A DNA stretch of 64,000 nt from Casuarius casuarius. Lineage: Eukaryota; Chordata; Aves; Casuariiformes; Casuariidae. The stretch is taken from the NCBI GenBank assembly GCA_003342895.1, contig PTFA01000091.1, positions 1,623,660-1,687,659 on the forward strand. Direction: 5' to 3'. The translations under genes and the position numbers were made by a program. Below, one piece after another: positions 25,930 to 39,180 of the stretch; position 1 is the stretch's first letter; every line of letters starts with the position of its first letter. The notes beneath the pieces are model-generated. The model did no database searches. It was not told where the DNA came from and saw only the letters and a program-made list of their open reading frames with translations.

Positions 25930-28900
25930 AATTTATTACTCTTATAAATTCTTCAGCATGGTAACTTCAGCACGGTAACTGTATTAAAAGAATGGAGCTG
26001 TAAGCATCATTAGAATACAAATTATTAATAAAGTTATGATATGGAAAGATAGAGACTTCAGTACTGGTTTGACTCATTCTTAAATACTAGACAAAGTAAT
26101 GATATGACAATTCAAATTCCTCTCATAACAGCAAAAAAGTGGTTGCAGACATACTCTAAAGGCTTAGCTGTGGTCAAACAGATCAATAAGCCTAATGTAA
26201 TATTTATGGGGGCTCTATACTGTAATTATGCCAAGATCATAAGACTAATTTAATATTATTCCTGCTGTGGGTGTTCAGAGGTGGGCAGTTAAAGAATGCA
26301 TGTCCCTTTCAATCAGAGCTTTCAGAAATAGGATTCAATTTACTGCCACAAAGCATAGGGCCTGTAACATAAAGGCTCAATAAAACTTCAGGGCAGTGGC
26401 CAGGAATATACATATTGTAGTAGTTTTTTTCCAAATCAAACTTTGCTTCTAACATACTTACTTTTTTGCTTTTTATTTTCTTCCTATGGAAAATATTATG
26501 GCTACATAAGTTTGTTTTTTTATTTTCTCTAAATGGATACATGTGGAATACCCTTCTTTTCCATTGACATTCTGTGAAATCTACCCTCATCTTCAAGAAG
26601 TACAAAACCTATGCAGTACTTGACACCCTCCAGACAGCTGTTAAATAGGATTTTAACAGTTCACAGCACTACATTTCATAAACTAGAGTTTCTACCAGTT
26701 TCCAAATAAGCAGCCACATCCTAATACTGCTTTTTGGATGGCAGGCTTAGAATCCCCTTCAGTAAAATTCTGATGAAACTCTATGACAGGTCTAGATGCA
26801 TGCATGAGAGATGAAAGGTGTATGTGGGATAATGGACGAGGACTGGAGGAAGATGGAGAGAAGGGGAAAGGAGAATGTATGACAGAGGTGGGGTAAAGGT
26901 GAGGTGAAATCTGAAGAACTAACCTTCTGCAGGGAAGAGATACACTGAGAGGTACAACATAACTATAATAAACTCCTCAAACTCCATTAAAAGCAGAGCT
27001 GTAATGAATATACTTGACTCAGTTCTTTGCGTATCGTACTGAAAACATGTCATGTGCATCCATCACAGATGAAAAGAAAGCCTTTTACTGGGTTTAACCT
27101 TAGTTTGATGGATTGGGGGATGGGTATGGAGAAAGGTTATTTAAGAGAGCACGTTCTTTGTGATCATTTGTGAGGGTAAGATAATAGAAAGAGAAAGAAG
27201 TACTGTGGGCAGAGAGATGTGAATAGACATCATAGATAGAGAAAGGAAGAGAGACAACATAGAAAGGCAGAAAGATAAATCCATAGAAGGTAGCCCCAAC
27301 AGTTACAGTGAGCACAGTGTAAAAAGCAGAAATTACAATATAGAGTGCTAGATCAGTCTTTCACAACCTTAACGAGAGCATATTAATGCATATGTTTACT
27401 AAGATCCCATTGCTGTCAAAAAATCTTACTCCCCAGAAACAACACCTCGTTGGGCAACTCTTCACGCTACTGTATCATTTGCTACAGTATAGTATACATA
27501 ATAATAATATACAATAATAATATATGCACAGAGAAAAAAGAGAGATAAGCAACTATGGTGGATGAAAAATTATGGACAGATTAGCAAGATCATAGCAAGA
27601 GCCACCACTTCTGCCACTAATAAACAGAATTTTTTAGGCAAAAGGAAAACAGTGGTTGCTAACTCTGTCACTGTAATCTTCAGCAAGATACTCTAACCTG
27701 TCTCAAAAAAGGCACCAAAAATCTACAGCATTTGAAAGTTATATGCAATGCATCTTTTTAAACTAATCAAAATGTCACTGCTCTAGCAATATATTAAACC
27801 ATTTAAAGCCTGCCCAGAGTCAATAGTAATTACAGAAATACATCATGGTTGCCAATCATGCAGTTCCAACACAGGGTGCTTGTTATTGCTAAACTACAGT
27901 TTGTCAGGACTTGATTTATTTCTATAGGACACCAAACCCTTGAAAGTTGGAAGTGGGACTGCTTACAAGATTAGGCAATAGGCATTCTATCTGCTAGGAA
28001 ATATTTCAGTCATGTGGTTTGGTTTAGTTTCCTAAATGGGTGCTGGTATCATTTTCAGATGCTGATTTTCTGCTACACAGGGAAGGACGCTAAGGGGTCC
28101 TTTTAACCGAACACAGTGCACAGAATAACCTTCAATGCATCTTTACTACACAGCAGATGTTAAATGATTGCCTCGAGTTACAGGAATTTCATTAAACGTG
28201 AGAATCGCACCTCTCTCTTATCAACATGAGCTATGCCAATAAAGAGACAAGTCTCCCCAAGGGAAAATTCAGCCCCTGCTTGGCCAATACTTTATTCCTC
28301 TCTTGACTCTCCCTCAAGCCTTCAGACCAAATGTGGCAAGAACAGACACTGTGATACAAACCTCTGAGCTCCCATAAGGAAGCAAGGATGGAAATGAGGG
28401 ATGAGGAATATAGGCAAATCCACTTAAAATAAATTAGAGCAGTACTACAGAAACCTTTCTTTCGTATGTCACAACACAATGCCCTTGAGCTTATGTTTCT
28501 GTAGCACCCTCATTTCAAAAGCATCACACAGGCCTCAAGGAACCTTATCAACTGATTTATTATAAACTACATGCCTGATTTTGACCCAGTGCCAGTTTTA
28601 CACTTCTATATACTGACATGTGGTGTGAAGCCTGTGCTGAAGGCTGAAAGTAAAAATGCAGGGGCATGAATCCTGAAAAGCCAGAATAAAGGAAGCTGAA
28701 GGGTACTGGATGTTTTGAAATTCTGGCTAATGCTGAAAAATGGGATGACCCAGACAATTCAAAAGGAATAACTGCCGCTTTCTACTCCTATGACAACAGT
28801 TCAAAAGCAGAACAAATGTTTCAAAACTGATCTTCCATATGAATATTTCCACTGAAATAACGGAAACATAAAAATATTTTTCAGCATGAGATCATCTAGC

Positions 28901-29100
28901 ACTTGGCATGTTTCATTGGGATATTTTTGATGCAAAAGCAACTTTTAAATCAAACTACATTTTGTGAAATTTTTTTCAATTTGTTCACAATTTTCAGTAT
29001 TCAGATAAAGAAATGGAAACAAAATTATGCAATTTTAAGACTTTGAGCAGGTGGGAATCAAAGTTCCCTATACTGCTGAAAATACACTTTCATGTTGTTA
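25930..29100. other. Non-coding stretch with purine-rich tracts
   Basis: Two plus-strand purine-rich segments lie at about 26815-26945 and 27170-27290, the second dominated by 'agagaaag'-type words. A piece near 28570-28640 resembles the sauropsid palindromic element ('cctgattttgacccagtg', 'agttttacact'). No gene is seen. Short AATAAT repeats occur near 27500. Confidence 0.5.
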
Positions 29101-29102
29101 AG

Positions 29103-29345
29103 ATTCATGGACTCATAAACTGTAAGGCTGAAAGGCAGCAGCATGATCATCTGGACTGATGCATGGAATAACAAAGGTCGTAACAGCTTCATTCATTAAT
29201 TTTTGTTTCTAGCTCTAAACTGAAGTAGGAGCTAAACTATTTTTTCAGAAAGATATCAAGCCTTCATTTAAAAACTTCAAATGCTGGAGAACTGACCTTG
29301 TCCTCATATAAAACTTTATCCTTGGGGGATGAACTTCCACTTTTA
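29103..29345 (+). repeat. CR1 LINE 3' region fragment
   Basis: The sequence begins 'attcatggactcataaac' and continues through 'aaggctgaaagg', 'gatcatctgg', 'aagccttcatttaaaaa' and 'aaatgctggagaact'. This is the order of landmarks in the CR1 3' region ('attcatagactcatag...ggaagg...gatcatctag...caagcctgacttaaaa...'). No reverse-transcriptase frame is preserved. One unresolved base lies outside it at 29708. Confidence 0.75.
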
Positions 29346-29349
29346 TTCT

Positions 29350-31355
29350 TTTTAATAAATGTAAAGCACGTTTTAAGTAGTTTTTAATCATTTATTCTCC
29401 TTTGTAATTAGATGCAAGGACTCTCACATTATGGTTTCTGTGACAGTACAACACCCAAGGCAATCCTCCTCTCACCCCTCTGTGTTTACAAGAGAAGTTT
29501 TGTCTGACTTTATTCCAGATAAGGGCTGTGGGCCTTCTAGGGTCCTGCTGCAATTAGCTGTAAATAGCTGTCAATGAGGCACACTGAGGAACATGCATAA
29601 TGACTAACCTTCCATAGGCTCATAAAATATTCAGCAGCTTAGTATTGCTTCAGGTAGTTATATTAATCTAAGTTTGTGCATCTGTGCGTGTATGTGCATG
29701 TATGCACNAAAATGGGAGTGATGGGGGAAAGAACTAAGCTAAAAGAATATTTTTAACAATTTATGCAACTATTTCTTTCCAACCTTCAAAAGGTGTTTAA
29801 TGAGAGTGTGATCTATAGGATAGATTTTCACTGCTTTTTCAGTCTTCCAGTTTGCCAAAGACTAAATGTGTTTTGCAATTAATGAAGGTAAAAAGTAAGG
29901 TTGGGTCTGAGAGAGTCTTTAAAGAATACAATCATTTGCATTCCATGTAAAGCTTCCATGTTAAGGATATCCTCTTCAACTGTGCACCAGCACTAGCAAT
30001 TTGACATAAAGGAGAGCAGTAAATTCTTATAAAATGTGTATATAATAGTGCAAACAGTAGTAATTATAACTTTTTTATACAAAAACCACAACGCAGAAAA
30101 AAAACACTTGTCTACTCTTGTCCTGCCTTCTCTTACGCTTCCCTTATTTTTGTGGTATCTGAATACCTTTCATGTATTCAGATGTCATATTAAGAAATGA
30201 AGTAACACAATTGTTAGTATCTATCATAGAAGGTTCATTCTTTGTTTCATTCTCTGCCTTGAAGGAAAACTGTTTGCAGAATAGAAATTTATTCTGTCAA
30301 TCTATTTATTTCTATATCTATCCATTAACATAACCTTGGTCATGAACTTTGGAATTGGTTTTGGAGTTGGTGGTTTGGTTTATGAAGTTCTTCTCCAGCT
30401 TTGCTTTATAATCATGAAGAAAAATTTAAGAGTTTCATGGATTTCTGACAAGAGAGAATAAGAGCAACATCCAAGAAAGAAGAGTTATGTCTTTGAAAAA
30501 AGAAAGCAGCATGGAAAAAGCTGCAAAAACAGTTATGGGAAAGATACAACGGAAGTAGTACAAATAGAATGTCTCTGAGATTCAAGATGAAAGCAGGAGT
30601 GCTGCATAAAGCTTTGTTGAAATACAAAGGTGATAATTTGAGATTATGATAACTAATATATCAGAGCTTAAAAACTTACTGTGTATGATTTATTTTAATC
30701 AATATATGATAAAGATTGAAGATGAATAGAAGAGGGATTTTTATTTGTGAATATTATTGCATGCATTTAGGATACTGATTTAGTTCAAAGTCTTTCTTTT
30801 CTGAGGGAAATTCCTCTGAAGAGGCATCTCTTTTGTTCTTGTTTGGTCTCTGCTTCTCCTGTAGAACAGACGGGCATGATTAATCCAAACAAGAGGGATT
30901 AATTGAACAACCTTCTGCGTCCCGCAAGCAGCTCAGGGAATTGGCAAACTATTATCTGCTCAGATCCTCTATTTCATCACATGAATCACCCTGCCTTAAG
31001 CATCATTCTATATAAAGTGAAAATGGAGAGGCTGCAAAGCATCTCTCCTTTTTATTTGTTGTAAGCACTTCTCAAAATATGTACCCACTTTATTATTTTT
31101 CCCCTTCCAGTCCAATTAGTCCATGTTCTCACAGCTGATTTTTTGTTGTAATTCACTTATTTTTAATTGGTGTGGAGTTCCGAGCTGCATCAGTTTTGCA
31201 GAAATGAAATATTTGAAGAGTAGTTGAACTGTGTCTCTTTATGCCTCTATAATTTCTCTTTATTCGGAAAAAAAAGTGCTTACCGCCACAGATCAGTAGA
31301 CATTGGATGCCTTGAAGTTGCTGTAACACAAACAATGTCATTTCTTATCCATGGA
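29350..31355. other. Non-coding stretch with paired homeodomain sites
   Basis: No gene is seen. At about 30878-30904 an inverted pair of K50-type homeodomain words (GATTAATCC and GGGATTAAT) lies in a repeat-free segment (about 30850-31030). The minus-strand open frame at 30412-30627 has no known relative. Confidence 0.5.
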
Positions 31356-31359
31356 TTAT

Positions 31360-31445
31360 GCCAAGGGGTTAAATTCTGATGTACATTTTCTAAATCTAGA
31401 GTGACTCCAGTTCCAACATTCTGACTGTAAATCATTACCAAATTG
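31360..31445 (+). repeat. Sauropsid palindromic element fragment
   Basis: 'ggttaaattctgat' is followed by 'ctaaatctagagtgactcca'. This follows the old element 'ggtcaaattctg...gtgtaaatctggagtaactcca'. Assigned from remembered consensus. Confidence 0.6.
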
Positions 31446-31449
31446 CGCA

Positions 31450-32750
31450 TGTGTGTGGGTGCATATTTGTGCACAGTCAATTGAAGGACAAAAGCTTTCT
31501 ACTGTTAAAGCCGGTTAATTTTTTGTTTGTAGTCTATGATGCCTGGGCGAGAATTCAGTGGTCAAATTCTATTAATGATCTCTGCTACAAAGACTTTTTT
31601 TGGTATTTCAACTTTACCCTGATATATGTGATATCTGAAGTTTATCTCTCTCCTCCCTGCAATTCTGCTATTACTAAAATTTACTGTCTTGCGTTTTTGA
31701 GGTCCAGTCCAAAAAGGCTTGATCCAACGTCCAATGGAAGGAATTAGATGGAACCATTCTGCTTACTTCAGTGGGCATTACATCAAGCAGTTAATCACAT
31801 TCCTCCCAGTAACCAGAAATCCCATCTACCCTTCTGGATTCCTTTTTCTCAGTAGGTGAGGTACAGTCAATAGCATTATCTACAAAGTGCATATTGTGTA
31901 CGTTAATCCAACTACCTATGTTGCAAAAGGGTCAACTGCTTTGGAGAGAGCAAAGAATAAAGAAGTATACCATGGGCACGATTTTTTAGATTGCCAGCTC
32001 TATGCAATAGATCACAGGGGATTTTCTGTAACTAGCTTGAAAAAGATACTGAACAGGAGGCAAGAGTCCATTACTAGCAGAAGAAAAGGCCTGTCAGAAA
32101 ACCCCAGGCAGCAAGGATATAGCTAAGATCAGTACAAGAGAAAGTTTCTGCAATCCATCAAGAGAACTGTGTGCAGGTGACCCACGAATCACCTCACACC
32201 ACTGTACTTTGCAGCAGGCAGTCCTTGTTGGAATTGCCCCTCTGGGCGATGAAAGCACTCTATGTGACACCTGCGAATTTGCCCTTTACTGTTGCAAACC
32301 CAAGCTGTTAAATATCACGCTCTTTTGGCTGTGATTTACTCTATTTACGGCCCTCCTTCCACCCAACCTTTCCCTATCACAAGGGATCAATTCTGGACAT
32401 ACAACAAAAGGCAACAATGGTTTTAATAAAAAACAGAAGGACAGGAAAGATTGATTTAGCCAATGCAGTCAGGCTGTAGCAATGAAGAAATGCAGAAAAA
32501 GAAGGCAGGGGGACAAGAAAGGATAATAACAATAAAAAAGCACATCAGTGGCTATACCAACCCACAGGCACATTTATAGTAGATGAAACCAACTGTGTTT
32601 TCTTAATATCCCTTGTTTCTTCTGTATCCAACAGCTCTTCTAATTTAAAGATGGGTACCTAAAAATGTTCGTGAGGTTCTTCCACTTGACAAGAAACAAC
32701 TTCAAGGAAGAAGTATGGTTCTGTAAGACCTATAAGTCTGGATGAAGAAA
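31450..32750. other. Non-coding stretch with a palindromic-element piece
   Basis: At about 31715-31790 the DNA reads 'gcttgatccaacgtcca', 'atggaaggaattag' and 'cttcagtgggcatta', which fits another old palindromic sauropsid element. The open frames at 31451-31747 and 31887-32126 are not recognised as proteins; the first runs into the repeat. Confidence 0.55.
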
Positions 32751-32754
32751 AGCT

Positions 32755-32840
32755 AATTTCTCTTGTGACCTTGTGCAAATCTTACTTAACTTCTATGTTA
32801 CTCTGCCTTAGGTAAAATGGGGACAAACACAATTCCAGAC
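32755..32840 (-). repeat. MIR SINE
   Basis: The plus strand shows 'tgtgaccttgtgcaaatc', 'ttacttaacttct' and 'taggtaaaatggggac'. These are the reverse complements of the MIR core landmarks in the expected order. It is one of the best preserved MIR copies in the window. Confidence 0.85.
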
Positions 32841-34184
32841 TTGGCAAAGTGCTGTCAGAATAAGGTCCACTTAGAATTCTGAATTTTTTTAGACTATACA
32901 TTAATGAGGAGCGTGCAGGTAGTGTAAAAAAGAGTGCTTTGCTCAGATACTTGACACTTTTCTTTGTCTTTTCGTATGCAATGTCTGTTTCTTGTAAACA
33001 GAAATATGTTTATTAATTGCAGATATTTAATGTCTTCCGTGGACTCTATGTAAGCAGAAAAGGAAATTCATTCTGGTGAACATATCCTCTATGAACTATT
33101 TGGCAACTTCTGTGAAAGAGATATACTGTTACATTTAATGGAAAGAAGTGCTAAATATGGAAAAAGTTGTGATTCTTTGTAAAGTGAATATCAACTTCAT
33201 GCAAAAGAAAAGGTCCCTAGCAAGTGTTTTTTACTGTGTGAAAATCGGTAAATCACCTAGACTGGTACAAAGCAGTCAGACTCAGACCTTCCAAGTTTCT
33301 AAACTGTGCTTCTAATTAGATTGAATACAGTCAGATCAGCAAGACAGTAAGTTGTGAAAAGCAGAAGAGCAGCTCTTACTAAAGCTTCCTGAGTAATCAA
33401 ACACAGAATACAATGACTGTATGCTTTGTATATAAGCATAAACGGAATTAATCCTATGTCAAACTTATCAGAGATGGAGACTGAGTGGCAAAGCAGAACA
33501 TGGATCAGTACATGTTTTCCTCATTTCTGGATAGCTTCATTCGAACTGTTTAAATTTATTTCCTGTCTCTTCTCTTCCACAAAGCATACTTGCCCTGGTC
33601 ATGAATCAACAATACAATATCCCACCATTTTCATCAGGTTTTCCCTTCTTTGTTCAATAATCTGGAATTACTAGGATGTGCAAAATCAGTGCTGAACATC
33701 ATTATAGGAATTTCTATGGAAGATGAGACTCAGTCCTTCAGGCTGCACACTTTTGTTGAGTCTAGCCTGTTCAGTCTCCCACTATACTGAGTATGAAAAC
33801 AACAACAGTGTGGAAAAAAAGGTAAGAGCTAGTCACCAGCTGTTTGATATGAAACTTCTAGGAGGTGGTCAGAAATATTTTATATCTGCAACCACTTTTC
33901 TTTATTTTTGTGCACTTCAGTTCTGCAATTTGTAAAAAGTTGAGAATATCGGCTCTGAAAAATTTTAACGGTTTAACTAATAATCTTTATAAAAATATGT
34001 ACCTACCCTTAAATCACATTTTGTATACAAAACGGTTTAATTGTTGCTGATTAATCTTACAATATTATTTAATTTGCAGTAGCACTTAATGACACCAACA
34101 TAAGCCACTGGGGCAAGTACTGTGCATTAGTATTTTAGAACATAGCTTCTGCCTCAAATAGTCTATGAGAAGAACAGATGACAG

Positions 34185-34300
34185 GTGAGAGAGCAGAAAT
34201 GTTACTGATCTTATTTCAGAGATGAGAAACTGAGACACAGAGAGAGTAAAATGCCCAAGATTACCACGAACCAAGAGTTGCCCCTGAGGCCCACTCCTAC
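34185..34300 (+). repeat. MIR SINE
   Basis: 'tgatcttatttcagagatga', 'gaaactgagacacagagaga' and 'gcccaagattaccacgaa' follow the MIR core closely. The minus-strand 120-codon frame at 34086-34448 crosses it and is not credible as a gene. Confidence 0.8.
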
Positions 34301-34309
34301 AACTTAATG

Positions 34310-36780
34310 ATAAAAATATGCCTTTTTCTGCTGTTAGGGATGTGATTTTTCTTGATTTAATGAGATCTACACAGTTAAAATCCCATGAGGGTATTTCGAA
34401 AATACAACCACTGAAATCTTCTTTAACAAGGAGAAAAATGTGGTGCATCTGAAGTTACAGCCATTACCACTGCACATTACTTCAAACATTTACAAACCCA
34501 TTTCTCTTAGACTCAGCTTTATGACTCAGCTTTTATAATGATCCAATAAATATAGACTGTATATGTATATTTACATGAAATCCAACACCAGAATCCCACT
34601 GGCAGAACTAATATTACAATGCTAATACGGTCAGTAGGAGGCAGCAGTAAACTAGATTGCCATATATAACTGTCTCCCAGAAAATAATTTGACTTTTACT
34701 GTGCTCCTGAATGAAATAATTACATGATCTATAGACTATTGAGCCCTGTGACAATTCAGGATAGAAAAGCATTGCTCTGTATTTTTTAAGTATTGTCTTC
34801 TATTTTATCTATCTATTGTCTTCTTACTAAACACTTTGCACGTTAGGAGTAAAGAAGACTAATACTTAGCTCTAGTACAGTGACTAAATAATTACTTACT
34901 GGGCTACAGCCATCACCGCAGCAGACAGGGTCCACAGCATTTGCTCATTTTCAAGGCATATGTTTCTAACAAACAGGAGGAGACTCGCATTTGTATTATG
35001 CTGAATTGGATACTGCAGGTGATAATATACATAGGAAATGATTTTCATTCCCAGAACCATGGACTCCCAGGCTTAGTGGAATATCATGCAACCAGTGGTC
35101 TATTTTAACACCTAATAGAGATACAAGATCCAGCGGAACTGTACACTGGCACACCATCTATGGCAAAGCTCAGACCACTGCCTCTTCCTCCTTACGCAAG
35201 GAATGAAGAACTCAGAAATTCTAACACCCAGTTTCAGGCTATCTTCGGCCTTTGATAAAAGGTATTAGTACTCTACCTTTCCGGTTAAGCTACCAGAAAC
35301 GTAGAAATCCTCATAGGTTCGTCTAAATTCATTCAAGCACTTATGTATGCAAGGAACTGAATGAATTCTCAACTAATTATCTCAATTTATAACATGACTT
35401 TGAGGCGACGAGAAATACTTCATGTTGTCCTTCATTTCAAAAAGTGGATACATCACAAGCTTTAAGTTATTGTAAATTAACTGATAGAAATTACCTGTGA
35501 AATGCAGTCTCATTTCAGCAGCTAGTTGCTCAGAAGGCCGGCGATAACATGTAAGTGGAAATCAAGGTTGTTTTTATTTTGTCAGGCCTATCAGGCAGCT
35601 CATCAGTATCACACTGTACGATGTCATGCAGCAGCATTAAGCCTCCTTGCCGCTTGTAATCATCTGCAAAACCAAAACATGTTCTCAAGACTAGTAAGTC
35701 ATTTATAGCTAGAGTCAGAGGTGTCATCTCAATATGCACTTAACTATGTCTGGCTTTGCCTGAAACCAGTGCTAGAAACTGTAGAGAAGGATATGTCAGG
35801 CTTGGATTTTGCCAGCATTCACATGAAACAAAAGTGTTGCTCTGAAACCTTAACAGCAATGTACTTTTCAAAATATCCCATAGCAAAACTTACAAGAAAA
35901 ATTAAACCAGCTACTACAAAGCTCCATTTGGTAGGAGGCTTTTGATTTTGTGCATCTGAAAGAGCATTATACTCCATGGAAGAGAAAGGTGTAATCCTTC
36001 CAAAAGAAAGTATCCTTGTTCCTTCTCCACACCTCCCATACATATGCACAAATTCATCACAGGATACATTTTTGTAACACAACTATAAGAGGTTTTCAGA
36101 GCCACTGTTAGAATAAATAAAAATAGGTCTGTTTGAATTTTTGCACAGAAGCAGAAAGGTTTATGTTATGACTTTCGGCAGCTAGCACTTAAATGATTTT
36201 TATGCTGTATATTCTTGCAGACTTATATTTCTTCTGAAAAAGAAGGTGGAGCACTGATTTGTCAGGCATTATAGATGACATTCGTTTTTGTTGCAGAGAG
36301 GAAGTAAAGCCTGAATGAGCCTTACGTATATAAGAACAGAGTTTGCTTTCCTATGAAAGATGGAGTTCATCCAATATGAAGTACAGGTTCCTCAGAGCAA
36401 GGATACAGGATGCATATTGTGAATAAAACACCAACATTACTACCTTCAAGGCTCTGTAAAAATATTAATTAGCATCATTTGAAGGACAAAAATAACCCTG
36501 GCAAGAATTGGAAAGAAAAGATTTAAAGAAGCTACACTGACTTACACAAAGATTTGGCTCCTGTTTTCCTGTACAAAGCCAACAGTTTGTCCTGAATGGA
36601 ATACTAACTTGGAAAAGCATGTGTTCCTTCAGTTCCATGACAAAATTCCATCTTTTATCTCAGTTATCTGTTGGAAAATTTTATGCAAAAAATGAACCAA
36701 ATATAAGGCACAGTAGCCTATTTATGAAAGTGATGTCTAGTACTGCAAATAGTGACACAGTATTCTTCCTGCTCATCTTT
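34310..36780. other. Non-coding stretch, no gene seen
   Basis: Overlapping open frames on both strands at 35526-36105 include a minus-strand FADD motif, but no other part of a reverse transcriptase is found around it. A plus-strand GTAAGT word lies at about 35551 without a credible exon before it. Confidence 0.5.
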
Positions 36781-36784
36781 ATGC

Positions 36785-36845
36785 TGAGGGTCAAATCCTC
36801 CTCTTATTTGAACCAGTGCAAATCTACATTAGTTCCAGTTGCATC
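36785..36845 (+). repeat. Sauropsid palindromic element fragment
   Basis: 'gggtcaaatcctcctcttatt', then 'aaccagtgcaaatctacatt', follows the old 'gggccaaatcctgctctcattta...ccagtgtaaatctgga' element. Matched by memory of related sauropsid DNA. Confidence 0.65.
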
Positions 36846-37754
36846 AAAAGAATATTCCCAATTCATACCACTGAGTATAAAAAGATAATGTGGCCTCCAC
36901 TCACTCAAGTATGTATCAGTCTAATTTATAAAATAATTTTCTATTAAAATATAATATATTGCAATGTCATAAACTGTACAATATAGAAAACCAGACTGGG
37001 AATGCAATCGTAACAAGTGAAATTTGGAATTAATGTTATAATCGGGAATATAAATGAAGCACGATTCAGTCAATAGGGAATCATAATTTTGGTAGATACT
37101 GTATAACTATCTACATCCCTCTATTACTCAGTTACAAAGTACAAACTCTGAAGGACTCAAAGCCTTTTTAGAAAACCAATTTGTGTAAAGCAAGGTGGAA
37201 AAAGCTCAAAAAAACCCCTTGCTATTCAAAGCATGAATGCCCCCTCAACCTAGTATTTCTATTGAATTTATAGACTGTTCTTATGAATACATGTCGGGCA
37301 CTCTGGCACGCTGCTAGGTTAAGGGTTCTCCCATCTATTGATCTCAGTACAATAAGGAGTAATCAGAGACACTGAAATTTGATTTTTATGTGACGGAAAT
37401 GTGCTGAATCATAGCTTATTGTTATAGCCATGTGTTTCAGAAACATTTATAAAACAGGGGTGGAGGCAGGACTAAATCAAATTATATTCAATGCGTGTAG
37501 GATAAATGTCTTTAGAAGACAGTGAAGGGTCATCAAAAACACCCTCTATGGAAAAAGGAGCCCTAAAGTAAAAATATAAAACAGTAGAAGCTGAAAGACA
37601 CAGAAAATGTTATGGAAAGGAAAGCCTAAATTCCAATTAAATAAAGTTTCTTAGAACATTCATAGAGTTATACCTGTGTATGAGAATGATATTTATACTA
37701 TCTCAAGATACGTAATTCTGTGTGTGTCTGTGTTCCCCCCCAGAGTTGCAACAT

Positions 37755-37855
37755 TTTAAGTCCAATTCTAGAAAGGGATTGTGAGCTCAGCTCTCATTGG
37801 AGCAAATAAAAGCAGAAGGTGTTCAGCAGTTTGCAAATTCGGGCCAAAAAAGAGG
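37755..37855 (+). repeat. Sauropsid interspersed repeat fragment
   Basis: 'agctctcattggagcaaat', 'gaaggtgttcagcag' and 'gcaaattcgggcca' match the tail of an old element with 'tgggagcaa...aggtgctcagcacc...caggatcgggcc'. No coding content. Confidence 0.6.
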
Positions 37856-37859
37856 GAGA

Positions 37860-39180
37860 GAAATTGATGGTAACGCCTGATATAAAGAACTTACCGGTGT
37901 AAGTTTGAGATAGCAACTTACAGAGGGAAAGGCACTGCATAATTAGGAAGGCAATTTTCAACACAAATCAGCACAATGAAACTATGAAAGCATTTTATAC
38001 CTCCTCCTACCATGATAAGTGCTACATATATGCCAGTCAATCATGCATATATATTAGATATATTTGAAACAGAAGAGAGTTTTCATTGGTATTAGGACTG
38101 CATGATATCTATACAAAGCCATCTCTACAAATTTTCAGAAGCTGAATAAACATCAGTGAAAAAGTAGAGGATGGGTGATATCATCACAGTAAGGAGATGA
38201 TGAATTGCTATGGTACAAAATATATTTAATGATGCAGCTAGAGAAATTAGCAGATGGATAAACAGCTATACATATGAGTGTGTATGAATACAGATATATG
38301 CATTCATGTATATGTGTACATATATGTGAGATGCACTTACATAGGAGGGGGAAATGTGAGAGCTTATGTAGATGCAGAATTAGCTATAGGTATAAACCAG
38401 ACACAACTTATTTCAAAAATATCAAATATATACCAATGTGAAAAAAGAGTTAAGAGTTATGAAGTGCAGCAGCACTGAATGGATCTTGGTTTTATGTGAT
38501 GACTAAGTCTTTCTTTAACAGTAGGATTTAAAAATTCAGAAAGTTTTGAAATTGTGTTCTCCCTTTTTAAAAACGTAAAAGGACAAATAGTATCTGATTC
38601 TTCATTACTTACCCGTTGCTGCTCTCTCTTTCCCTGAGCTGGGTTAGGGTGCATAAATACTTCATGAGAACTTTATTTATAGAATGTCAAATAAAGTGAA
38701 GCTTCAAAACCAAAAATATTAATGCTGAAATCCTCCAGTATAACAACTGGTTGCCTACAAGTCTAAAAGGTAATTGAAAAGTATATAAATATATCATAAA
38801 AGATAATTTAAGCTAAAATGAAAAATTTAGACTTTAAAAGTTGAAGGCAATCATTTTAAATTAAGCAATAAGCTCAGCAGCACCTAAAAATAACAAAAAT
38901 AATGCCAATTTTCCTTTGTGCCAGTAAAAACTAGCAAATCTAGCAGAATTTAAACAAACAGCAGAAATTAAAAAAAAAATCTAGGTGACGAAGCAAAAAA
39001 AGATTAATATTATTGTTAATATTGCTGTGGTTGTGATTGTGTTTTAGTAGGGGTATCACAATGGCACTGTGTAAATTAAGTTCTATTAATTAGCTGCTAT
39101 ATTTCACCCTAGAGATGGCATCATTTCAGAAATTGCTAACAAGAAAACTAATTAATGTCAAGTTAGAAGATAGTTCCTGT
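37860..39180. other. AT-rich stretch before the first duplicated block
   Basis: The part at about 38040-38345 is rich in 'atatatg' and 'tgtatatgtg' words, close to a decayed (TATG)n microsatellite. Between 38650 and 39020 the DNA is very A-rich. No gene is seen. Confidence 0.55.

Noticed and set aside
35530..35739. FADD motif that could suggest a LINE reverse transcriptase
   Set aside because: No other reverse-transcriptase motif precedes or follows it in any frame, so it is a chance four-residue match.
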